A DNA stretch of 11,051 nt from JANXXV01 sp038230275 (GCA_038230275.1 JBBRNO010000185.1:1-11051); one strand, 5' to 3'; numbered from the stretch's first letter, positions 1 to 7,579 are shown. The notes: a model not told the origin generated them from the sequence alone. Program-made: numbers and translations.

Positions 1-77
1 GCTTCCCGGTCAATGCTTCGGCGCTTTCCATACGTATCTGCATCCAACCGCAACACGCCTACACATCCTCCCCTATT

Positions 78-133
78 TTCAGGATCATCTCGTATTGGAA
101 TCAAGTGCCCCTTCAGGATCATCTTGTATTGGA
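78..133. repeat. Two-copy 22-bp direct repeat upstream of the propeller gene
   Basis: Copies lie at 78-99 and 112-133, 34 bp apart start to start. Both begin TTCAGGATCATCT and end GTATTGGA, and differ at a single base (C at 91, T at 125). The pair lies 66-121 bp upstream of the propeller start codon and just upstream of its candidate promoter, so a tandem activator or repressor site is possible. A fragment of a small dispersed repeat is the alternative. I see no third copy in the window. The rest of 1-198 holds no gene I can support: the open frames there encode nothing recognisable. Confidence 0.75.
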
Positions 134-164
134 TAACTCTCTACGTCTCAACGTCGGATTAGGT

Positions 165-173
165 TGGTATACT
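165..173 (+). promoter_or_regulatory. Candidate extended -10 promoter of the propeller gene
   Basis: TATACT at 168-173 is preceded by TG at 165-166 with one base between, the extended -10 form. No good -35 hexamer lies 16-18 bp upstream, which is tolerated when an extended -10 is present. Transcription would start near 180, giving a leader of roughly 20 bases before the ATG at 199, with no Shine-Dalgarno in it. Confidence 0.45.
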
Positions 174-198
174 AAAAGATCAACCTGCTACCTAATTC

Positions 199-2919
199 AT
201 GATGAAGTATCTTGCTCTTTTGTGCGCTGCCGCGGGAATAGCCCGCTCGGCAGACTTTGCCACCGGCCAGGCCGCCCGTTTAGTCATCGGCCAGCGTACC
301 TTTACCGCGGAGGAAGTTGGCGCTTCGGACCGGCTGCTGGGAGCCGCCAGCGGACTCGCTTTGGCCAACGACACCCTCTTTGTTGTTGATTCTAATCGTG
401 TGGGTTCAAGTCCGCAGAACAATCGCGTTCTTATCTTTCCGAATCTCTCCACAAACCTGCCGGCTCCCACCAGTGAGCTACCCAAGGATTCCCAAATCCG
501 CTGCCAGGTTTGTACCGGCGTTGCATCGGTAGCGATTGGGCAACCCGATTTCACCAAGACGGAGATCGATCTTTCGCAGCGAGGCTTTCGCCAACCGACC
601 TCCGTTGCCTCGGACGGCAAGAGCCTAGCGGTCGCAGACACCGACAATAATCGTGTGCTGATCTGGAATTCCATTCCTTTTCTAACGGGCACACCGGCAG
701 ATGTGGTGGTTGGCCAAAAAGATTTCAAGACAGCTGTTGCGAACCTGGGCTCCGGCAATACGCCAAATAATGCGGGCTTGCGAGGGCCGCAGGGAGTTTG
801 GTTTCAGAACGGAAAACTCTACGTCGCCGATACTCAGAATCATCGGGTTCTAATATGGAACCGCGTGCCCACGTCGAATGGTCAGCCTGCGGACCTGGTT
901 TTGGGACAACCGAATTTCACCACCTTTGTTGAACCTAATCTGGCCAAAGCGATTGTTGACGCAAGAGCGAACAACATGCTAAATCCGGTTTCGGTCACCT
1001 CCGATGGAACCCGGCTGTATGTTACCGATCTGGGTCACAACCGCGTTCTGATCTGGAATACGATTCCGACGCAGAATCAGGCGCCGGCGGATCTGGTCCT
1101 GGGACAGCCGAGCCTTGGCGATGGCACCACGAACGTAGCCCTTGCGAATAACAGTTCGTTGCTCTGCGCATCCAACGGCGTCAACGCTACCGATGCCACT
1201 AAGCTGACTTATCCCGAACGGTGTGCCGCCACGCTCAATTTTCCCCGCTTTGCGCTGTCCGATGGCAAACGCCTATTCGTGGCCGACGGCGGCAATAATC
1301 GAGTACTTGTATATAGGAATGTGCCCACTACGAATGGTCAGCGCGCGGATATTATTCTGGGGCAGCCTGGAGAGTTTGATTCGGTGGATTCCAACGACCT
1401 GCTAATTTCCAGTTCCGATTCTCTGCGTACGCCGATGTCGCTGGCCTGGGATGGGACGAACCTTTTCGTCGGCGATACTTTCAACCGCCGGGTAATGGTG
1501 TTCACCCCGGGCGAAACCACCGTGAACCGGACGTCGGTTCGAAACGCGGCCAGCCAGGAGATTTTCGCTCTGGGTTCGGTCGCGGTTTCCGGGGCTATTA
1601 AGGCCGATGATGTCGCGACCGTCACGATTCAAAGTGTGAACTACAAGTACACGATATTGAAAGACGACAACATCACGAAGATAGTCATAGGATTGGTGGC
1701 GGCGATCAATGCCGGGGTGGGCGATCCGCTGGTCTTCGCACGCGCGAATCCGAATTACGATTCCATTATTCTTACTGCAAGGAAGGCGGGCGCAGACGGC
1801 AATTCCATCACACTGGCCGTCACCGTATCCGCCAGCGCCCAGATTGGGATTACCGCGAGCGGCGCTACATTGGCTGGTGGACAGGACGCGGCCAAGATCG
1901 CTCCGGGAACCTTGATCAACATTACGGGCGACAACTTCACCACCAAGAGTGAGAAAGCCGCGGACGGTCCCGTGCTTCCCAAGACGCTGGGCGGAGTGCA
2001 GGTCTACATCGATGGCTTACGGGCGCCGCTGCTATTCGTTTCGCCGACGCTGATCACCGCTCAAATGCCGTTCGAGATTTCAGATGCATCGAGCGTTAGT
2101 GTGTATGTCCGGACCGCCGACGACGCAGGGAACGCCAGGATCACCACCGCAGTGGGTGCGCCCATCATCCAACAGAATCCTGGAATCTTTGCCGTGGATG
2201 GATCCGATCCGCGGACCGCCATCGCAGTTCATAGCAGCAGTTATGCTTCCGGTGTGGTCTCGGTGGACGGAACTCCGACGGCGGGAGACACCGCAACGGT
2301 TACCATTGAAGGCCGTTCGTATTCCTATAAAGTGGTGGCCAACGACACTCTGTCTATCATCCGCGACAAACTGATTGAACAGATCAATCAGGACGAACGG
2401 GTGACTGCTTATCCGGCCGGATCGTTCACTCGTATTCGCCTGAAGGCTAAGGTTCCTGGTCCTGCTGGGGAAGGTATCGCTTATAGCGCCTCAGTGAACG
2501 ACGGCGCCACTGTAATTCTATCGCCGCTGTCGCCGACCCTGTGCTGTTCTAACAAAGAAGGAGCACCGGTGACGGAAGCCAATCCCGCGATTCCTGGCGA
2601 AACCATCAACGTTTACGCCACTGGACTGGGTCTGATCAAGTCCGATAATGGAACGGCAGTCGGAGAATCTGGCATCAAGTACTTTGGACCGGTTATTAAC
2701 GAACCGAACGCGCCGGTGGATTCCCTGGTAGGTGGAAAAACAGCGAACGTGCTGTTTGCGGGTCTAAAGCAGGGCGCGGTCGGCATCTACGAAGTACAGC
2801 TGCAACTCAATTCAGATCTGCCCACCAATGCGCAAACACAGTTGACGATTGCTCAGGACATCTACATCAGCAATATCGTGACGATCCCGATCTTCAACCC
2901 CAACCCGCCAGTTAAATAG
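199..2919 (+). CDS. Secreted NHL-repeat beta-propeller protein with interrupted TIGR03437 C-terminal domain
   Basis: A 906-residue exported protein of unknown function, probably acting outside the cytoplasm. Residues 1-18 form a Sec signal peptide (charged start, LALLCAAAGIA core, cleavage after RSA). Residues about 25-438 hold six NHL-type blades, recognisable by repeated NRVLIW strands followed by ADLVLGQP turns (near 74, 150, 215, 280, 366 and 429), which should fold as a six-bladed propeller. From about 446 (SVRNAAS) runs a TIGR03437 domain with hallmarks such as IAPGTLINITG (567), LGGVQVYIDG (597), PGIFAVDG (661) and GETINVYATGLG (800). It is broken by two related modules at about 458-561 and 684-780. 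NHL propellers usually bind proteins, ligands or RNA; the ligand here is not known. ATGATG at 199/202 gives two adjacent possible starts; neither has a Shine-Dalgarno. The family is many-copied in Solibacter-type genomes. Identity of the domains is firm, role is not. Confidence 0.95.
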   Translation: MMKYLALLCAAAGIARSADFATGQAARLVIGQRTFTAEEVGASDRLLGAASGLALANDTLFVVDSNRVGSSPQNNRVLIFPNLSTNLPAPTSELPKDSQIRCQVCTGVASVAIGQPDFTKTEIDLSQRGFRQPTSVASDGKSLAVADTDNNRVLIWNSIPFLTGTPADVVVGQKDFKTAVANLGSGNTPNNAGLRGPQGVWFQNGKLYVADTQNHRVLIWNRVPTSNGQPADLVLGQPNFTTFVEPNLAKAIVDARANNMLNPVSVTSDGTRLYVTDLGHNRVLIWNTIPTQNQAPADLVLGQPSLGDGTTNVALANNSSLLCASNGVNATDATKLTYPERCAATLNFPRFALSDGKRLFVADGGNNRVLVYRNVPTTNGQRADIILGQPGEFDSVDSNDLLISSSDSLRTPMSLAWDGTNLFVGDTFNRRVMVFTPGETTVNRTSVRNAASQEIFALGSVAVSGAIKADDVATVTIQSVNYKYTILKDDNITKIVIGLVAAINAGVGDPLVFARANPNYDSIILTARKAGADGNSITLAVTVSASAQIGITASGATLAGGQDAAKIAPGTLINITGDNFTTKSEKAADGPVLPKTLGGVQVYIDGLRAPLLFVSPTLITAQMPFEISDASSVSVYVRTADDAGNARITTAVGAPIIQQNPGIFAVDGSDPRTAIAVHSSSYASGVVSVDGTPTAGDTATVTIEGRSYSYKVVANDTLSIIRDKLIEQINQDERVTAYPAGSFTRIRLKAKVPGPAGEGIAYSASVNDGATVILSPLSPTLCCSNKEGAPVTEANPAIPGETINVYATGLGLIKSDNGTAVGESGIKYFGPVINEPNAPVDSLVGGKTANVLFAGLKQGAVGIYEVQLQLNSDLPTNAQTQLTIAQDIYISNIVTIPIFNPNPPVK
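1570..1881 (+). repeat. Intragenic module, copy 1 (inside the TIGR03437 domain)
   Basis: This encodes residues about 458-561 of the propeller protein. It sits between the VRNAAS opening and the IAPG strand of TIGR03437, which are normally close together. Landmarks shared in order with copy 2: G-x-V-x-V-x-G, ATVTI, Y-x-Y, a helix ending AAIN, a short strand I-x-L-x-A-x-K-like, G-x-x-G and a TL near the end. The pattern resembles the small beta-rich module seen in some large secreted and phage tail proteins, but I cannot name the family with certainty. Confidence 0.7.
2248..2538 (+). repeat. Intragenic module, copy 2 (inside the TIGR03437 domain)
   Basis: This encodes residues about 684-780, placed after PGIFAVDG and before PGETINVYATGLG of the same TIGR03437 domain. 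It shares with copy 1 the opening G-x-V-x-V-x-G, the ATVTI strand, the Y-x-Y strand, a helix ending in IN, an L-x-A-K strand and G-x-x-G. At DNA level the two copies are clearly diverged, so this is an old duplication or two independent insertions of the same module, not a recent repeat. Confidence 0.7.
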
Positions 2920-2936
2920 GGCGGACCTTCGTCTAT

Positions 2937-2966
2937 TTGCGACGCCGCGCGGCTACGAACTACAAT
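2937..2966 (+). promoter_or_regulatory. Candidate sigma70 promoter of the small Sm-like gene
   Basis: TTGCGA (2937-2942), an 18-bp spacer, then TACAAT (2961-2966). The spacer contains the perfect 10-bp palindrome GCCGCGCGGC (2944-2953), which could be an operator or chance in GC-rich DNA. The predicted start of transcription is near 2973, only about 5 bases before the ATG at 2978, so the mRNA would be nearly leaderless. Confidence 0.45.
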
Positions 2967-2977
2967 TAATATTCGGC

Positions 2978-3235
2978 ATGACCAGACGAACCCATCTCAC
3001 TCTGCTAGCCGCGGCCGCCGCAGGCACAGCCATCGCAAAGGACAACCCCTCTATGTTTCAGCAAGTTCTTGAAGCCAGCCTCGCCGAAAAGAAGGGCGTG
3101 ATGCTTTACGTGAAAGGGCAGTCCATCCCCGGCATCGTCACAAAAATCAACGCCGATTCGGTGGAGTTGCGCAGCCGCGAATACAGCCGGATCGTAGTGA
3201 AGCTGGATTCGATCGACGCTGTCGCGATGTCCTAG
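2978..3235 (+). CDS. Small exported protein with Sm/Hfq-like domain (hypothetical)
   Basis: An 85-residue protein. Residues 1-20 look like an export signal: TRR at 2-4, then a hydrophobic Leu/Ala core ending TAIA before KD. The twin arginine makes Tat export possible, Sec equally so. Residues about 27-85 resemble an Sm fold read against Hfq by eye: an N-terminal helix (FQQVLEASLAEKKG), then the strand pattern VMLYVKGQSIPGIV, which parallels the Hfq segment around IYLVNGIKLQGQI with one residue fewer, then SVELRS for the Hfq VILLKN strand, and VVKLDSIDAVA at the place of the Hfq YKHAISTV motif. The signature His of YKH is absent (KL instead). Known Hfq is cytosolic, so a signal peptide on this fold is unexpected. 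No Shine-Dalgarno precedes 2978. An internal ATG at 3053 could make a 60-residue form without the signal. The gene and export signal are fairly sure; the Sm assignment is a visual inference. Confidence 0.8.
   Translation: MTRRTHLTLLAAAAAGTAIAKDNPSMFQQVLEASLAEKKGVMLYVKGQSIPGIVTKINADSVELRSREYSRIVVKLDSIDAVAMS
3038..3055 (+). promoter_or_regulatory. Possible internal ribosome binding site and start codon
   Basis: AAGGA at 3038-3042 stands 10 bases before an in-frame ATG at 3053-3055 (Met26 of the small protein). Starting here would give a 60-residue product holding exactly the Sm-like part and lacking the signal peptide. The upstream start has no Shine-Dalgarno, so either or both starts may be used. 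Confidence 0.35.
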
Positions 3236-3254
3236 AAATTTACGCGATAATTTC
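3235..3254. terminator. Weak AT-rich inverted repeat between convergent genes
   Basis: GAAATT (3235-3240) and AATTTC (3249-3254) form a 6-bp stem with an 8-base loop that overlaps the stop codons of both convergent genes, which end 4 bases apart. It is too AT-rich and short to be a convincing intrinsic terminator, but it is the only candidate at this junction. Confidence 0.2.
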
Positions 3255-4673
3255 TTTCACCACGCGGGCAGGGAACTGATCTGTTAGCCGTTCCTTCAGC
3301 CCGTGCCGTTCAAAAGCCAGATCCCGGTAGTTGAATCCCAGCAGATGCAGCACGGTGGCGTGGAAGTCGTGCACGCTGACGCGATCTTCCGCCGCTTTAT
3401 ATCCAATATCGTCCGTGGCGCCGTACGTAAAGCCGCGCTTGGTGCCACCGCCTGCCAGCCAGACACTAAACCCACTGGGTCCGTGATCGCGCCCCGCGGC
3501 TTTTCCAATGCCCTGCGAGATGGGTAGCCGCCCGAACTCACCACCCCAAACCACCAGCGTCGAATCCAGCAGTCCGCGCTGCTTCAAGTCCCGTAGCAGT
3601 GCGGCCACCGGCTTGTCTGTTTTCGTGCAGGCATACTGCAAGCTGGATTCCAGATTCCCATGCGAATCGAAAATCTGGCCTTCGATATACAGCTGCACAA
3701 ACCGCACGCCGCGCTCCACCAACCGCCGGGCCATCAGGCACCGCTTTCCATACGACGCCGTGGCCGGATCGTTTAGTCCATAATCTTCGCGGGTCGATTC
3801 ACTCTCTTTATTCAGATCCAGCGCATCGGTGGCCGCCAACTGCATTCGCGCCGCCAATTCATAGCTGGAAATTCGCGCGTCCAGATCCGGTTGATACGGC
3901 CGGTCTTTCCGGTGCGCCTCATCCAGCTTGCGCAGCAGGTTCCGCTCGGCCTCCATCAGCGCTCCCGGAATCTCAGGCCGCGGTTCCAGATTCAGCACTG
4001 GCGCGCCTTCGGTACGGAATCGCGTCCCCTGATAGATAGGCGGCAGCCAGGCCGATTGCCAGTTCGAAATGCCGTTGATCGGCAGGCCCTTTGGATCGTC
4101 CAGAACAACATAAGCGGGCAGGTTCTGATTCTCGGTGCCCAATCCATAAGCCACCCAAGCCCCAAGCGACGGGCGGCTGGCAATGGTGCGGCCCGTGTGC
4201 ATCAGAAACAGTGCCGGCTCGTGGTTCGCGTGTTCGCCGTACATCGACCGGATCAGCGAAATATCATCCACGCATTCCGACAGATGCGGCAGCACGCTGG
4301 ATATATCCATGCCGCACTTGCCGGCCTTCTTGAACTCAAACGGCGATGGCAACAGCCCGCCCGCATTCTTCGGGTCGGACGCCTCAAAGGTCAACTCGCG
4401 GGTGGCCGCGCTTCCGGCATGTTTCGCCAGCGCAGGCTTCGGATCGAATAAGTCGACCTGGCTGGGCCCGCCGTTCATAAACAGATGGATCACCGACTTC
4501 GCTTTGGCCGGGAAGTGTGGCGCCTTCGACGTCAGGTCGAATACCTGCGACGCCGGAGCTTCGCCTGCCATCGCCCGGTTGGCGGTAAACAGATCGGCCG
4601 CCAGCAACGACGCCAGCGCCGTTCCGTGCAGGCCATTCACCATGTTCGAAAAGAAGTCGCGCCGGCTTGTCAT
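3240..4673 (-). CDS. DUF1501 family protein, Tat-exported
   Basis: A 477-residue protein of the DUF1501 family, which has the sulfatase/alkaline phosphatase-like fold and is almost always encoded beside DUF1549/DUF1553 cytochrome proteins; its reaction is not known. The N-terminus MTSRRDFFSNMVNG followed by a hydrophobic stretch to about residue 36 (AMAG) is a Tat signal, implying folding before export. Family hallmarks: LFMNGGPSQVDLFDPKP (64-80), YGEHANHEPA (145-154), GRTIASRPSLGAW (161-173), QIFDSHGN (333-340), VVWGGEFGRLP (374-384), GRDHGPSGFSVWLAGGG (394-410) and HDFHATVLHLLG (435-446). The Asp and His residues in these blocks sit where related fold members bind metal. The start is fixed by the Tat motif and by GAGGA at 4681-4685, 7 bases upstream. 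The same frame stays open far upstream of 4673, but that stretch overlaps the cytochrome gene and is not protein-like. It is second in a two-gene operon, 14 bases after the upstream stop. Confidence 0.96.
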   Translation of the reverse strand: MTSRRDFFSNMVNGLHGTALASLLAADLFTANRAMAGEAPASQVFDLTSKAPHFPAKAKSVIHLFMNGGPSQVDLFDPKPALAKHAGSAATRELTFEASDPKNAGGLLPSPFEFKKAGKCGMDISSVLPHLSECVDDISLIRSMYGEHANHEPALFLMHTGRTIASRPSLGAWVAYGLGTENQNLPAYVVLDDPKGLPINGISNWQSAWLPPIYQGTRFRTEGAPVLNLEPRPEIPGALMEAERNLLRKLDEAHRKDRPYQPDLDARISSYELAARMQLAATDALDLNKESESTREDYGLNDPATASYGKRCLMARRLVERGVRFVQLYIEGQIFDSHGNLESSLQYACTKTDKPVAALLRDLKQRGLLDSTLVVWGGEFGRLPISQGIGKAAGRDHGPSGFSVWLAGGGTKRGFTYGATDDIGYKAAEDRVSVHDFHATVLHLLGFNYRDLAFERHGLKERLTDQFPARVVKEIIA

Positions 4674-4680
4674 CGTAAGA

Positions 4681-4685
4681 TCCTC
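4681..4685 (-). promoter_or_regulatory. Ribosome binding site fixing the DUF1501 start
   Basis: Read on the minus strand, GAGGA lies 7 bases before the ATG at 4673, inside the 14-base gap after the upstream stop codon. Together with the MTSRRDFF Tat motif it rules out the much longer open frame running upstream. Confidence 0.8.
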
Positions 4686-4687
4686 GC

Positions 4688-7570
4688 TCAATCGATAAAA
4701 CTGAATTCCGCCGAGTTCAAAATCGCGTGGCAGTAGTTTGCCAGCGCCAACCAGTTCGCCTCGCCCGCGCGCGGCGCATCGCCATTGTCGGTCTTCAACC
4801 GTTCCGGCCATTGCTTTCGGAACGAATCCAGCGCGGCAATGCCTGTAGCCAGTTCTTCCGCGCTTGGCGCCCGCGAGAAGGCCCGCCGGTATACCATTTC
4901 CACCTGCTTGGCCCGGTCCCCGTCTTCGTCGTCGATTACGCGGCCGGCCATATACTTCGCCAAGTCCCACGTCATCGATCCGTTCATCATGTGCAAGGCC
5001 TGCGTAGCCACGTTTGACCTTCGGCGCTCCGTGCAGTTCGGAGTCATCGCCGGTTGATCGAACGCGTCCAGCAATGTCATCGGGGTCTGCCGGCGGTGCA
5101 GCACATAAATGCTGCGGCGGAACCCAGCCTTCGAAGCCTTCACCGTCACTTCTTTGTCCGGGCGAATCTCCACTTCCTGTGGCGTCCCGAACTGCTTCGG
5201 ATCCAAACGGCCGGCTGCCGTCAACAGGGAATCGTACAGTGTCTCGGCATCCATCCGGTGCAGGGACATTCGGGTCAATAGGGCGTTCTCCGGATCGACG
5301 GCCATCAGTTTCTGATCCACACGCGAGCCTTGCCGGTACGCCGTCGAGGTTACCATCAGCCGGTGCATCGCTTTCATGCTCCAGCCGCTGCGGACAAACT
5401 CGGTCGCCAGCCAATCCAGAAGCTCGGGATGCGTTGGCGCAGTCCCGGAACGTCCGAAGTTGGAAACCGTTGGGACAATGCCACGCCCGAAATGGCGCAT
5501 CCACATCTGGTTCACCAGCACGCGTGAGGTTAAAGGATGATTCGCCTGGGTCAACCATTGCGCTAATGCCAGCCGTCGGCCGCTGGTTCCGGCAAACGGC
5601 GCAGCGGGACGATAGGGCTTCAGCTCCGCGCTGGCCAGCACGAGCGGCACGCCTGGTTCCACAGGGTCTCCGAAGGAGATGGGGTCACCCCGCCGCAGCA
5701 GATAGGAAACCGAAGGCTCGCCCGTATCCATCAAAACGCGAACATGCGGCTTCGTCTTCAACTTCGCGCGGGCTAGATCCAACTCCTTTTTCACCGGCCG
5801 ATACTTGGCTTCGAACTCGGGATACTTCTGTTCCAAATCCGTCTCGGAAATTTCCAGCGTTGGCTGAAACTTGTCGGCCAGGTACTTTTGCAGATCGGTA
5901 CGCTTGTCCTTATCAGCCGCCGCCGCTGCCCGCAGATCCTTCCGGACATCTTCCGGCAGCGTGCCCAAGCGTTCTTCCAGAAGTTGTTGCCGGTACGGTT
6001 GCGCCAGTTTAGCGGCTTGCTCTTCCAGCTTTTTTACATCGGCGCGGATTGGGGCGTTGTGCTTCTCTGACTCATCGCGTTCCGATTCCAGCGCCAGATC
6101 GAACTCGCGCTTCTTTGGTACATTCCAGTCATAAGGATCGTAGGCGGCTTGCAAGATGGCACTGAAGCGATAGTAGTCCCGCTGCGGAATGGGGTCGTAC
6201 TTGTGATCGTGGCATCGCGCGCACCCCACCGTGATGCCCATCACGGAAGAAGCCAGCACCTCCACTTCGTCGGCCACAATGTTCATGCGCTCGGCGATCA
6301 AGGCCCGCTCCGGCGCGTTGGTCTGATCGGGAACCGTACGCAGAAATCCCGTCGCCGCCAAGCGGTCGATCATGCCCTGCGACGCCACGCCCTTCGCATC
6401 TTTCCAGTCCGCCGACAGCTCATCGCCGGCAATTTGTTCGGTCAGGAATTGTGTGTATGGCTTGTCCGCATTCAGCGAACGAATCACGTAGTCGCGATAG
6501 CGCCAGGCAAAAGCACGCACACCGTCGTCCTGTCCGAAGCCTTCCGAATCGGAGTAGCCGGCGATATCCAGCCAGTGTTGCCCCCATCGTTCCCCGTAAT
6601 GAGGCGATGCCAGCAGACCGTCGATCATCCGTTCGTAGGCGCCGACCGCGCTGTCCTTCCTATACGCGCTCACCTGCGCCGGTGTGGGAGGCATGCCGAT
6701 CAGATCGAGATAAGCCCGGCGCATTAACGTGACCTGGCTTGTCTCGGGCGAGTACGTCAACCCGTTGGCTTCCAGCTTTGCCAGCAGAAACGCGTCCACG
6801 GGATTGCGGACCAGGTCCGTACGGTTCACCTTCGGAACCACCGGCCGCTTCGGCGATTGGAACGACCAGAACTGCCGGTCTTCGTCAGTCACCGTCTTTG
6901 TCTTCGCCGTCAATGCGCCTTCTGGTCCGGGGGCTCCGCCCGCAATCCAGGTCTTCACCTTTTCAATTTCAACGGGCGTGGCAATCTGCACGGCGACGTT
7001 GAAGCTGAGTTTTGCCGGCGGCATCTCTCCATTCGCCATCCGCTTGTAAAGCAGGCTTGCTTCCGGCTTGCCCGGAACCAAGGCGGGACCGGACTTGCCA
7101 CCTTGCAAGCGGCTGGCCAGCGTTCGCAAATCGAGGCCGCCTTCCCGGCGCGATTTCCCGTGGCATACCACGCACCGCACCTGGAGGATGGCTCTTACGT
7201 CCAACTCGCTCACCGCGGACTCGGGTGCGGAAGGGGCTGCGGTCAATCCCTTTGAGATCCACGCGCGCAGCGTGTCAATTTCGGCATCGCTCAGCTTTTG
7301 CTTGCCGGGCGGCATCTGTTTGGTGATTACTTTGTCCATCAAAAGACTGCGGTCAGGTGCGCCCGCTAGTACCGCTGGACCCGTCGCGCCGCCCTTTATC
7401 GTGGAAGCGGCCGTTCGCAAATCAAGCTTGCCGAGTTGCGAAGAGTCTCCATGGCACGATAGGCATTTCGCTTGGAACAGAGGAAGGACGTCGGCGTCAA
7501 AATCCGCGGCAGTGCAGAGGGGCAGGGCGCTAAGAGCCCCGAATGCCAATTTTAAAAAGGATGAGCGCAT
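4688..7570 (-). CDS. PSCyt1/DUF1549/DUF1553 (PSD1) cytochrome-type protein
   Basis: A 960-residue exported protein of the planctomycete-cytochrome/PSD1 type. Residues 1-21 are a signal peptide (LKLAFGALSALPLCTA, cleavage before ADFD). Two tandem c-type cytochrome domains follow: CLSCH at 36-40 with MPP at 86-88, and CVVCH at 133-137 with MPP at 183-185. CxxCH binds heme covalently and the Met of MPP is the likely axial ligand. The two share LDLRT, GG-x-x-GPA and SLL blocks, so they arose by duplication. Next is DUF1549 (about 255-475), with NPVDAFLLAKLEANGL, RRAYLDLIGMPPTP, HYGERWGQHWLD and a third motif, CARCHDHKYDPI (450-461), typical of this domain. A charged, probably coiled-coil linker (about 485-605) leads to DUF1553 (about 660-940) with LAQWLTQANHPLTSRVLVNQ and HRRQTPMTLLDAFDQP. 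It is presumed to act with the DUF1501 partner outside the cytoplasm, in redox or polymer breakdown; the substrate is unknown. I chose the ATG at 7570 because the signal peptide starts there; upstream codons look non-coding and there is no well-spaced Shine-Dalgarno. Confidence 0.96.
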   Translation of the reverse strand: MRSSFLKLAFGALSALPLCTAADFDADVLPLFQAKCLSCHGDSSQLGKLDLRTAASTIKGGATGPAVLAGAPDRSLLMDKVITKQMPPGKQKLSDAEIDTLRAWISKGLTAAPSAPESAVSELDVRAILQVRCVVCHGKSRREGGLDLRTLASRLQGGKSGPALVPGKPEASLLYKRMANGEMPPAKLSFNVAVQIATPVEIEKVKTWIAGGAPGPEGALTAKTKTVTDEDRQFWSFQSPKRPVVPKVNRTDLVRNPVDAFLLAKLEANGLTYSPETSQVTLMRRAYLDLIGMPPTPAQVSAYRKDSAVGAYERMIDGLLASPHYGERWGQHWLDIAGYSDSEGFGQDDGVRAFAWRYRDYVIRSLNADKPYTQFLTEQIAGDELSADWKDAKGVASQGMIDRLAATGFLRTVPDQTNAPERALIAERMNIVADEVEVLASSVMGITVGCARCHDHKYDPIPQRDYYRFSAILQAAYDPYDWNVPKKREFDLALESERDESEKHNAPIRADVKKLEEQAAKLAQPYRQQLLEERLGTLPEDVRKDLRAAAAADKDKRTDLQKYLADKFQPTLEISETDLEQKYPEFEAKYRPVKKELDLARAKLKTKPHVRVLMDTGEPSVSYLLRRGDPISFGDPVEPGVPLVLASAELKPYRPAAPFAGTSGRRLALAQWLTQANHPLTSRVLVNQMWMRHFGRGIVPTVSNFGRSGTAPTHPELLDWLATEFVRSGWSMKAMHRLMVTSTAYRQGSRVDQKLMAVDPENALLTRMSLHRMDAETLYDSLLTAAGRLDPKQFGTPQEVEIRPDKEVTVKASKAGFRRSIYVLHRRQTPMTLLDAFDQPAMTPNCTERRRSNVATQALHMMNGSMTWDLAKYMAGRVIDDEDGDRAKQVEMVYRRAFSRAPSAEELATGIAALDSFRKQWPERLKTDNGDAPRAGEANWLALANYCHAILNSAEFSFID

Positions 7571-7579
7571 GTCCGTAGC

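Noticed and set aside
1..43. A minus-strand frame from ATG at 43 (MQIRMESAEALTGK) running off the left edge, possibly a divergent gene
   Set aside because: Only 14 residues are visible, with no Shine-Dalgarno or recognisable motif, so it cannot be supported.
2944..2953. The palindrome GCCGCGCGGC as a terminator of the propeller gene
   Set aside because: There is no loop and no T-run, and it lies within the spacer of a candidate promoter; a 10-bp GC palindrome is easily found by chance here.
4674..5558. A 295-codon open extension upstream of the DUF1501 start on the same strand
   Set aside because: It overlaps the cytochrome gene in another frame, is rich in Arg/Gly/Asp/Pro without domain features, and the Tat signal and Shine-Dalgarno fix the start at 4673.
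5014..6012. A 332-codon plus-strand open frame
   Set aside because: It is antisense to the well-supported PSD1 gene and has a Ser/Pro/Arg-rich composition typical of shadow frames in GC-rich DNA.
6149..6727. A 192-codon plus-strand open frame
   Set aside because: Antisense to conserved DUF1549 coding sequence; no recognisable domain or ribosome binding site.
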